This document shows, one piece after another, positions 9,377 to 18,629 of a DNA stretch of 47,493 nt; position 1 is the stretch's first letter; every line of letters begins with the position of its first letter. Origin of the DNA: Gammaproteobacteria bacterium (GTDB taxonomy: Bacteria; Pseudomonadota; Gammaproteobacteria; SZUA-229); assembly GCA_026195895.1 (NCBI GenBank), contig JAPHRO010000053.1:1-47493 (forward strand), read 5' to 3'. The position numbers and the translations under genes were made by a program. The notes beneath the pieces are model-generated. The model had not been told where the DNA came from. It was given only the letters and a program-made list of their open reading frames with translations, and made no database searches.

Positions 9377-10093
9377 ATGAATGACCAGGCATTATCGCTT
9401 TACATTACGACTGAACACCCCTGTGGTTATTACCAGGAGCGCAGTTCAGCCAATCTAATTCCAGACCCGCAACTGCCGATGAATGCTGGCCTGTATAGTC
9501 TGCTGGTCAGCCACGGTTTTCGCCGCAGTGGCGGTTTTGTTTATCGTCCCCATTGCCCCAGTTGCCAGGCCTGCATACCCTGTAGAATTGATGTGAGTTG
9601 CTTCAAACCCAACCGCAACCAGCGCCGCTGCCTGAAACGCAACAATGATCTTATAACCCGGGTACGCCCGGCGGACTATTGCGAAGAAGATTATGCGTTA
9701 TATGTTCGCTATATTAATAGTCGCCATGGTGATGGCAGCATGGCAAACCCCAGCCCTGATGATTATCGGAATTTCCTGCTCAGCGACTGGGGGCAAACCC
9801 TGTTTATCGAAACCCGACTGAACAACAAATTATTATCTATCGCGGTATCCGATCAATTGCAGGCAGGTCTTTCGGCGGTGTACACTTTTTTCGATCCCGC
9901 AGAAGAAAAACGCAGCCTGGGAACTTTCGCTATTTTGCAACAGATCTGGCTAGCACAGGTACATAAGCTGCCCCACGTATATCTCGGTTACTGGATAAAA
10001 AACCATCCTAAAATGGATTACAAAAAGAACTTCAATTCGCTGGAATTCTACTTAAATCAACTTTGGATAGATAAGCACCTGAGCGCTAAATAA
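9377..10093 (+). CDS. bpt: Aspartate/glutamate leucyltransferase
   Basis: A 238-residue protein of the arginyl-tRNA-protein transferase (ATE) family, bacterial Bpt branch. It transfers leucine from Leu-tRNA to N-terminal Asp or Glu, marking proteins for ClpS/ClpAP degradation (N-end rule). The N-terminal ATE domain shows CGYYQERS, and the Cys-rich segment YRPHCPSCQACIPCRI; the C-terminal GNAT-like domain has SAVYTFFDP and YLGYWIKN. The Leu rather than Arg specificity is inferred from the bacterial branch. Divergent from metH. Confidence 0.92.
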   Translation: MNDQALSLYITTEHPCGYYQERSSANLIPDPQLPMNAGLYSLLVSHGFRRSGGFVYRPHCPSCQACIPCRIDVSCFKPNRNQRRCLKRNNDLITRVRPADYCEEDYALYVRYINSRHGDGSMANPSPDDYRNFLLSDWGQTLFIETRLNNKLLSIAVSDQLQAGLSAVYTFFDPAEEKRSLGTFAILQQIWLAQVHKLPHVYLGYWIKNHPKMDYKKNFNSLEFYLNQLWIDKHLSAK

Positions 10094-10220
10094 TTTTTTA
10101 TATCCCGGCCAGCATCTCGCCGAAGTTGTTGATATACATCAAATACCAGCCCCTGTATCCCCTATATGCTAGCCCCAAGTCAGAAAGTAAACATCCATTG
10201 CAAAACTGACAACAGAATTC

Positions 10221-10304
10221 GCCCATTAGGGCACCCGAATCTCCTGGGGGGGAGTAAGGGCTGGTTTTGAAGGCGCTACGCTGAATGAACCAGCTCTTTT
10301 TTTT
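10221..10304 (+). ncRNA. Candidate structured sRNA or 3' UTR
   Basis: Three hairpins follow one another in the 320-bp gap between bpt and bolA: GCCC-ATTA-GGGC at 10221-10232, a CTCC/GGAG hairpin with a G-rich loop near 10241-10254, and a terminator hairpin ending in eight T's. This could be the end of the bpt transcript or an independent small RNA. I see no clear promoter and recognise no RNA family. Confidence 0.35.
10258..10304 (+). terminator. Strong intrinsic terminator between bpt and bolA
   Basis: The left arm GGGCTGGTT (10258-10266) pairs with AACCAGCTC (10288-10296), 9 bp with one G-U pair. The 21-base loop contains a small inner GCG/CGC pairing. T8 follows at 10297-10304. Confidence 0.75.
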
Positions 10305-10413
10305 GCCTTAAAAAAACCATCCAGTTTCCGGCTAATTCCCACACTGACTATCAATAAAATCCTCACCTCAGGAATGTTATGATTGAGTTTAAATTAAACA
10401 TCAGGATTCCAAA

Positions 10414-10722
10414 ATGAGCGTTGAAGACGATATCATCGAGAAATTAACTAACAGCCTGCAGCCCGAGCACCTGCAAGTGATCAATGAAAGCCATATGCAT
10501 AATGTACCACCGGGCTCTGAATCTCACTTCAAGATTGTCGCGGTATCGGACCTGTTTAATGGCAAAATGCTAATCGCCCGTCATCGCATGGTTAACCAGG
10601 CACTGGCAGAGGAGCTGCAAGGCCCCATACACGCACTGGCAATCTATACCATGACCCCGGCAGAATGGGCTGAAAGTGATACTACCCCCAGTTCACCACC
10701 CTGCATGGGAGGCGGTAAATAG
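10414..10722 (+). CDS. bolA: BolA family protein
   Basis: A 102-residue BolA protein with the class II KH-like fold. It keeps the [14 protein letters not shown] segment, the invariant RHRMVNQAL motif with the conserved His, and the [14 protein letters not shown]-terminal strand and helix. A C-terminal SPPCMGGGK tail matches the SPPCRGAG tail of E. coli BolA, which separates it from IbaG/YrbA. BolA proteins pair with monothiol glutaredoxins in Fe-S cluster and redox handling and affect stationary-phase morphology. It stands just upstream of fnr, whose product needs an Fe-S cluster; this may be coincidence. Confidence 0.93.
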   Translation: MSVEDDIIEKLTNSLQPEHLQVINESHMHNVPPGSESHFKIVAVSDLFNGKMLIARHRMVNQALAEELQGPIHALAIYTMTPAEWAESDTTPSSPPCMGGGK

Positions 10723-10861
10723 GCCCCTCCCAAAGTTCCCGAATTATTTATTTTTTCCAGTTTTATTGATTTATTTAAAAAAACTTGGCAAAAACCGGCC
10801 GAATTCATTATCCTTGACTCAATAACAAAATAATTTGCCAAATAAACAGATAGATGATTTT

Positions 10862-11635
10862 ATGCCCGCACAACCTATCAAGCTCTCAGCCCTGAAAACA
10901 GCCTGCAAAAGCTGCAAACTCCATGACCTATGCCTCCCACTGGGGCTTGATCTGGGTGACATAGACAAACTGGATAGCATCATCAAACGGCGCAAGCCCC
11001 TGCAAAAGGGTGAATATCTGTTTCACAGCGGTGACCGCTTCCATTCGGTTTTTGCAGTGCGTAGCGGCTCAATCAAAACCTACTCTGAAAGTGAACAGGG
11101 TGACGAGCAAATTACCGGCCTCTATCTGCCGGGGGAACTGCTGGGACTGGATGCCATCCATGACAACCTGCATCCCTGCTCAGGAATAGCCCTGGAAACC
11201 ACCAGCCTCTGCGAAATCCCGTTCGATATTCTCGAGGACCTGAGTGAGAAAGTTCCTGGTCTGCACCACCAGATGTTCCGCATCATGAGTAAAGAAATCG
11301 CATCTGATCAGACCTTACTCATGCTAATGGCACAGAAAAATGCCGAAGAACGACTGGCGGCTTTCCTGGTCAACCTGTCATCTCGCCTGAAACAACGCAA
11401 CTTCTCAGAAACTGAGTTCTACCTGAGCATGTCTCGTAAGGACATTGGTAATTATCTGGGACTAACCATTGAGACCATTAGCCGTACTTTTAGTCGTTTC
11501 CAGAGTGACGGTCTGCTGACCACCCAGCGTAAATACGTCAACATTATCAAACTGGATCAACTGAAAGCTATCGCTGGTCTGGGGAATGACTGCTCCATTG
11601 ACCACCATTCCCCTTCAGGCTCCATGGCTAAATAG
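10862..11635 (+). CDS. fnr: FNR-type oxygen-sensing transcriptional regulator
   Basis: A Crp/Fnr-family activator with a [4Fe-4S] sensor. Numbering from the ATG at 10862 (257 aa), the cluster ligands are Cys15, Cys18, Cys24 and Cys117 (in SLCEIPF), spaced as in E. coli FNR. A further Cys106 (HPCSG) has no counterpart in E. coli. The cyclic-nucleotide-like barrel (about 30-145), dimer helix, and HTH with ETISR (the FNR E-xx-SR readout) follow. A TTG at 10835 would add nine residues; I prefer the ATG, though neither has a strong ribosome binding site. It would control the switch to low-oxygen metabolism. Confidence 0.93.
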   Translation: MPAQPIKLSALKTACKSCKLHDLCLPLGLDLGDIDKLDSIIKRRKPLQKGEYLFHSGDRFHSVFAVRSGSIKTYSESEQGDEQITGLYLPGELLGLDAIHDNLHPCSGIALETTSLCEIPFDILEDLSEKVPGLHHQMFRIMSKEIASDQTLLMLMAQKNAEERLAAFLVNLSSRLKQRNFSETEFYLSMSRKDIGNYLGLTIETISRTFSRFQSDGLLTTQRKYVNIIKLDQLKAIAGLGNDCSIDHHSPSGSMAK

Positions 11636-11945
11636 CAGTCAACAACAATTGCTCTTTTTTGTGCCCGGCTCATAGCGCAAAAAGGAGCAACGCAATACCC
11701 GCTGGAACATATTCCCAACCCGCGAAGCAAACAAGCCGAATCCTGAATCGCAGCGCCTGAATACCATTCGAAAAATGTCACTTAGCTACAATTTCTACTG
11801 AGTATTTTTAAAAATACGGCCAAGTATTTGATTCCTTTAATAGCAACGAAAAGCAAGTATTTTTTATTCAATTTTTTTTAAATTTTGAGATTAAAAATGA
11901 TGCATTTTGGAGTAATATGGCTCGTCCACGGAAGCGGACAAAATA
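11636..11945. other. 310-bp intergenic region upstream of dusB
   Basis: This A+T-rich gap between fnr and dusB has no convincing ORF. It contains a perfect 16-bp palindrome, GTATTTTT/AAAAATAC, at 11802-11817, with related AAGTATT words nearby at about 11822 and 11855. A weak GTCC/GGAC hairpin at 11924-11939 lies just before the dusB start codon with GGAAG in its loop. The dusB-fis promoter presumably lies here. Confidence 0.4.
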
Positions 11946-12944
11946 ATGAATATCGGCCCCTACCATTTATCATCACCAGTATTTCTTGCCCCCATGGCGG
12001 GCATTACCGACCGTCCCTTTAGACAGCTATGCCGTCAACTGGGTGCAGGTCTGGTGGTATCAGAAATGGTGACCTCGGATCCGACACTACGCAATAGTCG
12101 AAAAACACAATTGCGGCTGGATCATCGTGGCGAACAGGAACCTATCAGCGTGCAAATAGCGGGGACTGAAGCCAGCCAAATGGCAGATGCCGCGCGCTTC
12201 AATGTTGACAATGGCGCACAGATCATTGATATCAACATGGGATGCCCGGCAAAAAAGGTCTGCAATGTCATGGCAGGGTCAGCCTTACTTAAAGATGAAC
12301 AGAAAGTGGCCGCTATACTGACGTCGGTGGTCAATGCAGTGGATGTACCGGTCACTTTAAAAACACGCACCGGCTGGGATAAAGATCATCGCAATGCCAT
12401 ACGCATTGCACGCATCGCTGAAGATAGCGGCATTCAGGCGTTAAGCCTTCATGGCAGAACCCGCGAATGTGGCTACCGGGGTGAAGCTGAATATGACACC
12501 ATCGCCCAGGTTAAAACCAGTATAGGCATCCCTGTTATTGCCAATGGTGATATTGATTCACCACAAAAGGCCAGACAGGTTATGGATTATACGGGTGCCG
12601 ATGCCGTGATGATCGGACGCGCCGCCCAGGGTCGCCCGTGGATTTTTCGTGAAATTAATCACTATCTACAAACCGGTGAAATACTGGCTGAACCGGGCAG
12701 CAATGAAATTAGTCGCTGGCTGGAGCAGCATTTAAAAAATTTGTATGATTTTTATGGGGAACACATGGGTGTACGCATTGCACGCAAACATATTGGCTGG
12801 TATTGCAAAGCACACATCGGTGCCGATGACTTCCGCCAACTAATCAACAAAGTAGAAGACACAGAAACGCAACTAAATGAAGTCATTTCATTTATAAATA
12901 ATTCAAACATAAAACAAATTATAAACGGAACACTTGCCGCATGA
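11946..12944 (+). CDS. dusB: tRNA-dihydrouridine synthase B
   Basis: A 332-residue FMN enzyme that reduces U17-type uridines in the tRNA D-loop. The TIM-barrel carries the DusB pattern: PVFLAPMAGITDRPFR at the start, the DINMGCPAKKVC motif with the catalytic Cys, KTRTGWD, LHGRTRECGY, and VIANGDID, GADAVMIGRAAQGRPW near the FMN phosphate. It overlaps fis by 4 bases (ATGA), the same dusB-fis operon as in enterobacteria, where growth-rate control acts on the shared promoter. Confidence 0.97.
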   Translation: MNIGPYHLSSPVFLAPMAGITDRPFRQLCRQLGAGLVVSEMVTSDPTLRNSRKTQLRLDHRGEQEPISVQIAGTEASQMADAARFNVDNGAQIIDINMGCPAKKVCNVMAGSALLKDEQKVAAILTSVVNAVDVPVTLKTRTGWDKDHRNAIRIARIAEDSGIQALSLHGRTRECGYRGEAEYDTIAQVKTSIGIPVIANGDIDSPQKARQVMDYTGADAVMIGRAAQGRPWIFREINHYLQTGEILAEPGSNEISRWLEQHLKNLYDFYGEHMGVRIARKHIGWYCKAHIGADDFRQLINKVEDTETQLNEVISFINNSNIKQIINGTLAA

Positions 12945-13216
12945 ATAACGTAATCAAGCTAAAGGCTGTTAAAGGGGAAAGCAAACGAATTAGCCTGAAT
13001 GAATCGGTGAAATCTGCTATTGCCCAATTTCTGAGCGAACTGGATGGTGAGCATCCTGACAACATCTATGACCTGGTGATGCAACAGGTTGAAGAACCAC
13101 TGCTGGAACTGGTGCTGGACTATGTTGATGGCAACCAGTCGAAAGCTGCTGAATGCCTGGGCATCAACCGCGGCACCCTGCGTAAAAAACTGAAAACCTA
13201 CGAGCTGATAAAATAG
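12941..13216 (+). CDS. fis: DNA-binding protein Fis
   Basis: A 91-residue nucleoid-associated protein that bends DNA and activates rRNA promoters. The C-terminal HTH (NQSKAAECLGINRGTLRKKL) is very close to that of E. coli Fis; the N-terminal part is more divergent, as is usual outside enterics. It is translationally coupled to dusB through a 4-base overlap. It is followed by a hairpin and a -10-like element ahead of purH. Confidence 0.97.
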   Translation: MNNVIKLKAVKGESKRISLNESVKSAIAQFLSELDGEHPDNIYDLVMQQVEEPLLELVLDYVDGNQSKAAECLGINRGTLRKKLKTYELIK

Positions 13217-13231
13217 CCGCCCTGTCGTCTA

Positions 13232-13278
13232 GCAAATGAAGCTATTGGCTGCTGCCAGGGCTTCATTTGCGGTATAAT
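13232..13278 (+). promoter_or_regulatory. Inverted repeat and -10 element between fis and purH
   Basis: GCAAATGAAGC at 13232-13242 is repeated in perfect inverted form at 13260-13270, with a 17-base loop. No T-tract follows, so it is a poor terminator. A consensus TATAAT lies right after it at 13273-13278, with no good -35 at the usual distance. The arrangement suggests an operator or attenuator at the purH promoter; it does not match the E. coli PurR box. Confidence 0.45.
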
Positions 13279-13316
13279 TTGCATCCTTCAAAAATCATCA
13301 ACCGGAAAGCCAAAGC

Positions 13317-14888
13317 ATGAGCAACAACAATATCAGCCCTGTCAAACGGGCCTTGATCAGCGTGTCAGACAAATCCGGCATCGTCGAACTGGGTAAAGCC
13401 CTGACCGATGCCGGCGTCGAAATTCTTTCAACGGGCGGTACTGCCAGGCTGTTAACTGAAAACAATGTTGCGGTTAAAGAAGTTTCCGAGCACACCGGCT
13501 TTCCAGAAATCATGGATGGCCGGGTAAAAACCCTGCATCCGAAAATACATGGCGGTGTACTGGGGCGGCGTGGTATTGATGATGAAGTCATGAAAATCAA
13601 TGGTATTGATCCCATTGATCTGGTTGTAGTGAATCTCTATCCCTTCGAAGCCACTATCGCTAAAGACGACTGCTCACTGGAAGACGCCATCGAAAATATC
13701 GATATCGGCGGTCCGGCCATGGTTCGCGCAACGGCTAAAAATCACGACTACGTCAGCATCGTGGTTAATCCGGAAGATTATGCGCGCGTCATTGAACAGA
13801 TCAATACGGGCGGTATTAATGCCGAAACACGATTTGACCTGGCGGTTAAAGCCTTTGAACACACCTCCCATTATGATGGCGCCATCGCCAATTACCTCGG
13901 CCGTGTTCAAAATGATGGTAGCAAGACGGACTTCCCGCGCACCTTTAATCTGCAATTCGAGAAAGTACAGGACATGCGCTATGGCGAAAACCCGCACCAG
14001 AAAGCCGCATTTTATAAAGAAGCCACACCGGCAGAAGTCTCAGTTGCCAGTGCCAGACAGATTCAGGGCAAGGAACTGTCCTACAATAATGTGGCAGACA
14101 CCGATGCTGCGCTCGAATGCGTCAAATCTTTTGCTGAACCCGCCTGCGTCATTGTAAAACACGCCAATCCATGCGGCGTCGCTATTGCAGACAACGCCTT
14201 GGGTGCCTATGACCTGGCCTACAAAACAGACCCGACCTCGGCCTTTGGCGGTATTATTGCTTTCAATCGCGCCCTTGAAGACGATGTTGCTGCTGAAATC
14301 ATCAAACGCCAGTTTGTTGAAGTTATCATCGCGCCGGAAATTACTGATGCTGCTAAAGCCGTGTTGAGTGATAAGCCGAATGTGCGCGTGCTGGAATGCG
14401 GCGCCTGGGATAATGCCGTACCCGGTCTCGACTTCAAACGCATCAATGGCGGCCTGCTGGTGCAGGACCGCGATCTCGGCAGCATTACTGAAGCGGACCT
14501 GAAAGTTGTCACCGACAGACAGCCTACCGAACAGGAAATGAGCGACCTGCTGTTCGCCTGGAAAGTAGCCAAATTTGTAAAATCCAATGCCATTGTTTAT
14601 GTCAAAAATAACATGACCATCGGCGTCGGTGCCGGCCAGATGTCCCGTGTTTACTCTGCAAAAATCGCCGGCATCAAGGCAGCAGACGAAAACCTGGAAG
14701 TCAAAGGCTCGGTGATGGCATCTGACGCCTTCTTCCCGTTCCGAGATGGTATCGATGCTGCTCACGCAGCAGGCATTACCGCAGTCATCGAACCCGGTGG
14801 TTCCATGCGCGACGATGAAGTCATCGCAGCCGCTAACGAACATGGCATGGCGATGGTGTTCACCGGCATGCGTCACTTTAAACATTAA
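13317..14888 (+). CDS. purH: Bifunctional AICAR transformylase/IMP cyclohydrolase
   Basis: A 523-residue enzyme for the last two steps of IMP synthesis. The N-terminal IMP cyclohydrolase domain (about 1-195) begins [18 protein letters not shown] and includes [13 protein letters not shown]; the C-terminal AICAR formyltransferase domain shows RYGENPHQ, the catalytic KHANPCG motif, DPTSAFGG and the terminal FTGMRHFKH. It uses 10-formyl-THF. It is followed after 24 bases by purD, the usual gammaproteobacterial purHD pair. Confidence 0.98.
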   Translation: MSNNNISPVKRALISVSDKSGIVELGKALTDAGVEILSTGGTARLLTENNVAVKEVSEHTGFPEIMDGRVKTLHPKIHGGVLGRRGIDDEVMKINGIDPIDLVVVNLYPFEATIAKDDCSLEDAIENIDIGGPAMVRATAKNHDYVSIVVNPEDYARVIEQINTGGINAETRFDLAVKAFEHTSHYDGAIANYLGRVQNDGSKTDFPRTFNLQFEKVQDMRYGENPHQKAAFYKEATPAEVSVASARQIQGKELSYNNVADTDAALECVKSFAEPACVIVKHANPCGVAIADNALGAYDLAYKTDPTSAFGGIIAFNRALEDDVAAEIIKRQFVEVIIAPEITDAAKAVLSDKPNVRVLECGAWDNAVPGLDFKRINGGLLVQDRDLGSITEADLKVVTDRQPTEQEMSDLLFAWKVAKFVKSNAIVYVKNNMTIGVGAGQMSRVYSAKIAGIKAADENLEVKGSVMASDAFFPFRDGIDAAHAAGITAVIEPGGSMRDDEVIAAANEHGMAMVFTGMRHFKH

Positions 14889-14912
14889 TTTTTTAAAGAA
14901 TTTGAGATAGTA

Positions 14913-16190
14913 ATGAAAGTTCTAGTCATCGGCGGCGGCGGTCGCGAACATGCGCTGGCCTGGAAAGCAGCCCAGTCTGAACAGGTTGAAAAAGTTTTTG
15001 TAGCACCGGGAAATGCCGGCACTGCAGGTGAAGCCAACATGGAAAATATCGCCATCGATGTAGAAGACATCGAGGCGCTGAAAACCTTTGCGCAGGATAA
15101 CGATATAGGCCTGACCATTGTCGGCCCTGAAGCACCACTGGTGCTCGGTGTGGTCGATGCATTTCGGGCAGCGGGCCTTAAAATATTTGGCCCCAGTAAA
15201 GGTGCCGCTCAACTGGAAGGCTCAAAAGCTTTTACCAAAGACTTTCTGGCCCGCCATAAAATCCCTACTGCGGCCTATGGCAACTTTACCGATATCAATG
15301 AGGCCATTGCCTATATCAGGCAACAGGGCGCTCCCATTGTTGTAAAAGCAGACGGCCTTGCTGCAGGTAAAGGCGTTATCCTTGCCCAGACAGAAGATGA
15401 AGCCATTGCTGCCGTAACAGACATGCTGTCTGGTAATGCCTTTGGTGATGCCGGTGCTCGCGTTGTAGTCGAAGAATTTTTGCAGGGCGAGGAAGCCAGT
15501 TTTATCTGCATGGTGGATGGTAAAAATATTTTACCCATGGCGACCTCCCAGGATCACAAAGCCCGCGATGAAGGGGATACAGGCCCCAACACTGGCGGCA
15601 TGGGCGCCTACTCACCGGCACCTGTTGTTACCGATGAAATTCATCGACGGGTGATTGATGAGGTTATTCGTCCAACCGTCGATGGTATGGCAGCCGAGGG
15701 CAATGATTACACCGGCTTCCTCTATGCCGGCCTGATGATTGATCAAAACGGCGCCTCGAAAGTTCTGGAATATAATGTGCGTTTTGGTGATCCTGAAACC
15801 CAGCCCATTATGCTGCGATTTAAATCAGACCTGGTCGAACTTTGCCTGGCGGCCATTGACGGCAAACTGGATCAGCATAAAACAGAATGGGATGAGCGCT
15901 GCTCGCTGGGCGTGGTACTTGCTGCTGGTGGTTATCCTGCCAGTTATGACAAGGGTGATGTTATCCACGGCCTGGATAATCTGGAAACAGACAGCGCCAA
16001 AGTTTTCCATGCCGGTACCGCCGATAAAGATGGCCAGGTTGTTACCGCTGGTGGTCGCGTGCTATGTGCCTGCGCACTGGGTGACACAGTTGCCGAAGCC
16101 CAACAAAATGCCTACAGGCTGGTTAATAAAATTAGCTGGAATAATATGTACTTTAGAAAAGACATAGGACATAAGGCCATAAATCGTTAA
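14913..16190 (+). CDS. purD: Phosphoribosylamine-glycine ligase
   Basis: PurD joins glycine to phosphoribosylamine with ATP, the second step of purine synthesis. The 425-residue ATP-grasp enzyme shows MKVLVIGGGGREHAL at the N-terminus, IVGPEAPL, KADGLAAGKGV, the DHKARDEGDTGPNTGGMGAY glycine/ATP loop and VRFGDPETQ. It is cotranscribed with purH. A terminator begins at its stop codon. Its glycine need connects it with the glycine-controlled gcv operon in this window. Confidence 0.98.
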   Translation: MKVLVIGGGGREHALAWKAAQSEQVEKVFVAPGNAGTAGEANMENIAIDVEDIEALKTFAQDNDIGLTIVGPEAPLVLGVVDAFRAAGLKIFGPSKGAAQLEGSKAFTKDFLARHKIPTAAYGNFTDINEAIAYIRQQGAPIVVKADGLAAGKGVILAQTEDEAIAAVTDMLSGNAFGDAGARVVVEEFLQGEEASFICMVDGKNILPMATSQDHKARDEGDTGPNTGGMGAYSPAPVVTDEIHRRVIDEVIRPTVDGMAAEGNDYTGFLYAGLMIDQNGASKVLEYNVRFGDPETQPIMLRFKSDLVELCLAAIDGKLDQHKTEWDERCSLGVVLAAGGYPASYDKGDVIHGLDNLETDSAKVFHAGTADKDGQVVTAGGRVLCACALGDTVAEAQQNAYRLVNKISWNNMYFRKDIGHKAINR

Positions 16191-16230
16191 CAACAAAGGC
16201 TTACCTGGGTAAGCCTTTGTTGTGCTTTTA
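16190..16230 (+). terminator. Terminator of purHD
   Basis: A perfect 15-bp stem (16190-16204 with 16209-16223) with loop CTGG, followed by GCTTTTA. It begins on the last base of the purD stop codon. The T-tract is short, so termination may be partial and allow read-through to the DUF2007 gene. Confidence 0.7.
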
Positions 16231-16240
16231 TAAAACTCAT

Positions 16241-16462
16241 ATGATAAAAATCTATAAAGCCGCCAACATTACCGAAGCCCATATCGTTAAAGGCATGCTG
16301 GAAGCCAATGGCATCGACGCCTATGTTGACGGCCAGTATCTCCAGGGCGGAATTGGCGAACTGGCCACAATGGACTTTGCAGCAGTTAGTGTCGATGATA
16401 ATGATGGAAAACGCGCCAGAGAAATTATTGCTGAATATGAAAACAAAAATCCTGAAGATTAA
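16241..16462 (+). CDS. DUF2007 family small protein
   Basis: A 73-residue protein with the DUF2007 pattern: MIKIYKAANITEAHIVKGML, GIDAYVDG, then AVSVDDNDGKRAREII. Family members have a single alpha/beta domain proposed to be a signal-transducing or regulatory module; no activity is established. An in-frame start at 16217 falls inside the preceding terminator stem, so the ATG at 16241 is chosen. Confidence 0.82.
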   Translation: MIKIYKAANITEAHIVKGMLEANGIDAYVDGQYLQGGIGELATMDFAAVSVDDNDGKRAREIIAEYENKNPED

Positions 16463-16470
16463 ATACACAT

Positions 16471-16512
16471 AGAAACAAAAAAGCAGATCATGAGATCTGC
16501 TTTTTTGTTTCT
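16471..16512. terminator. Bidirectional terminator between DUF2007 gene and rho
   Basis: A perfect 19-bp inverted repeat (16471-16489 with 16494-16512), loop ATGA, with A-rich left and T-rich right flanks inside the stem, so it can terminate both converging transcripts. Confidence 0.85.
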
Positions 16513-16527
16513 AGAATGGCGTACAGC

Positions 16528-17784
16528 TTAGCGCTTCATTGAATCAAAAAACTCGTCATTCGTCTTGGTTCTTTGTAAACGCTCCAACAGGAACTCAATA
16601 GCACCTAACTCATCCATTGGATGCAGCACTTTGCGAAGCACCCACATCATTTGCAGTTCGTCAGCCGGCATCAGCAATTCTTCGCGACGCGTGCCAGAAG
16701 AGTTGATATTGATCGCTGGATAAATACGTTTCTCAGAAATACGACGGTCCAGATGAATTTCCATATTACCTGTGCCTTTAAACTCTTCGTAAATAACTTC
16801 GTCCATTTTTGAACCCGTATCCACCAGTGCCGTAGCCAGAATCGTAATACTGCCACCTTCTTCAATATTTCGCGCTGCACCGAAGAAACGTTTTGGGCGA
16901 TGCAATGCATGTGCATCAACACCACCGGTTAATACTTTACCGGATGAAGGAATAACCGTGTTATAAGCACGCGCCAGACGGGTAATCGAATCCAGCAGTA
17001 TCACCACATCTTTTTTATGTTCTGCAAGACGCTTGGCTTTTTCAATGACCATTTCAGCCACTTGCACATGACGCGAAGCAGGTTCATCAAAAGTACTGGA
17101 AACAACTTCGCCGCGCACCATGCGCTGCATTTCAGTGACTTCTTCAGGGCGCTCATCAATCAACAAAACGATGAGATAACATTCTGGATGATTAGCCGCA
17201 ATCGACTGAGCAAGGTTACTCAGCATCATGGTTTTACCCGCTTTAGGTGGCGATACAATTAAGCCACGCTGGCCTTTGCCAAAGGGCGCGATCAGATCAA
17301 GTATACGTGCCGTGATATCTTCTGAACTGCCGTTGCCGCGTTCCAGCTTCATGCGATCCTGTGGATGCAATGGCGTAAGATTTTCGAACGCAACTTTGTT
17401 TTTTGCATTTTCCGGCGCATCAAAGTTGATGGAATCAACTTTGAGCATAGCGAAATAACGTTCCCCATCTTTGGGTGGACGAATTTTACCGGCCAGTGTA
17501 TCGCCTGTTCTTAATCCAAAACGTCGTATCTGACTGGGAGATACATAAATATCATCAGGCCCGGCCAGATACGAACCATCGGCTGATCGTAAAAAGCCAA
17601 AGCCATCCTGAAGGATTTCCAGCACGCCTTCACCAAAAATATCTTCACCATTTTTGGCATGCGCTTTAAGGATCGCAAAGATAATATCCTGTTTCTTTGC
17701 TCGGGCAAGATTTTCCAGTTTCATGGATTGAGCAATTTCGACAAGTTCAGCGGGAGTTTTTGTTTTTAGTTCGGTTAGATTCAT
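16528..17784 (-). CDS. rho: Transcription termination factor Rho
   Basis: A 418-residue hexameric RNA helicase, close to the 419 of E. coli Rho. The N-terminal helical region and cold-shock-like primary RNA site (about 50-115; [18 protein letters not shown]) precede the RecA-type motor with Walker A PPKAGKT, the [13 protein letters not shown] segment, Walker [17 protein letters not shown], and the [12 protein letters not shown] and [11 protein letters not shown] segments. It lies downstream of trxA on the same strand, as in enterics, with a 226-bp gap that may hold its own promoter and leader. Confidence 0.98.
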   Translation of the reverse strand: MNLTELKTKTPAELVEIAQSMKLENLARAKKQDIIFAILKAHAKNGEDIFGEGVLEILQDGFGFLRSADGSYLAGPDDIYVSPSQIRRFGLRTGDTLAGKIRPPKDGERYFAMLKVDSINFDAPENAKNKVAFENLTPLHPQDRMKLERGNGSSEDITARILDLIAPFGKGQRGLIVSPPKAGKTMMLSNLAQSIAANHPECYLIVLLIDERPEEVTEMQRMVRGEVVSSTFDEPASRHVQVAEMVIEKAKRLAEHKKDVVILLDSITRLARAYNTVIPSSGKVLTGGVDAHALHRPKRFFGAARNIEEGGSITILATALVDTGSKMDEVIYEEFKGTGNMEIHLDRRISEKRIYPAININSSGTRREELLMPADELQMMWVLRKVLHPMDELGAIEFLLERLQRTKTNDEFFDSMKR

Positions 17785-17974
17785 AACAGGGATTTTTTCT
17801 GAATAGATTGGATTAAATACAGGAAACAGTTAAAAACGAGAATTAATTTTTAGAGTTTAATGAGTGACGCTTGTTTTATTTTGGCTGGGCACAGCCTTGT
17901 TTATTGATCGCAGGTATTGCCGAATTGGCGAGAAGCAGCTGTCAATTTGCGCACACTCTATCACGTATAAAGCA

Positions 17975-18000
17975 GGTCGTCCACCAGTATGTGGACGACC
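17975..18000 (-). terminator. Possible weak terminator after trxA
   Basis: A perfect 10-bp stem, GGTCGTCCAC paired with GTGGACGACC, with a 6-base loop. On the minus strand it is followed by TGCTTTAT, a poor T-tract. It may separate trxA from rho or act as an RNA stabiliser. Confidence 0.4.
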
Positions 18001-18010
18001 ATCTGTCTTA

Positions 18011-18334
18011 TTACAGATTGCTATCTAAAAAGGCAGTCAACTGTGACTTGGATAAAGCACCTACTTTGGTTGCTTCTACTTCACCGCCTTTAAATAACAT
18101 CAATGTCGGTATGCCACGGATGCCAAATTTTGGTGGCGTGCCGGGATTTTCATCAATGTTTAATTTGGTAACCTTGACCTTGCCGTTGTATTCACCAGCA
18201 ATTTCTTCCAGGATGGGAGCAATCATTTTGCAGGGTCCACACCAGTCTGCCCAATAATCAACCAGTACAGGAACGTCGGATTTCAATACGTCATTTTCAA
18301 AACTGTCATCAGATACATGAACAATATCACTCAC
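18011..18334 (-). CDS. trxA: Thioredoxin 1
   Basis: A 107-residue thioredoxin with the active site WCGPCK (Cys32, Cys35), the cis-Pro loop [14 protein letters not shown] and the usual C-terminal helix. It reduces protein disulfides in the cytoplasm using NADPH through thioredoxin reductase, and serves ribonucleotide reductase and methionine sulfoxide reductases. It is divergent from rhlB across about 295 bases and precedes rho, conserved gammaproteobacterial synteny. Confidence 0.97.
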   Translation of the reverse strand: MSDIVHVSDDSFENDVLKSDVPVLVDYWADWCGPCKMIAPILEEIAGEYNGKVKVTKLNIDENPGTPPKFGIRGIPTLMLFKGGEVEATKVGALSKSQLTAFLDSNL

Positions 18335-18629
18335 TGCGTTATGCCTCCAGATATAGCATGATCCCTAAAATCACCAATCAAAGTATTGAGTACTCAATAA
18401 AGCTAATAATACTAGATGAAATGATAAATTTAAGACGGGATGGTTTTTAGTCAGATTTCGTTTAGCGAATATATTAGCGAATTTCACACATTTGTACAGC
18501 ATTGCATAGTGCTAGTTTTGCATCCACCAGGAATTATTTATCCCAATCTAACCTAAATCACAGTTTATTTTCACTTTTCTCCTTCGAATAACGCTTAATT
18601 GGACAGGAAATTTGATAGACTGTGGCGCC

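Noticed and set aside
10700-10760. Terminator after bolA
   Set aside because: GGGAGG/CCTCCC can pair across the stop codon, but the T-rich stretch is too far from the stem to call it.
14040-14885. A 281-codon open frame antisense to purH
   Set aside because: It lies wholly within the well-supported purH gene and its translation has no recognisable domain; long antisense frames are common opposite coding DNA.
16217-16240. Upstream start for the DUF2007 gene
   Set aside because: It falls inside the purHD terminator stem, and the family N-terminus begins at 16241.
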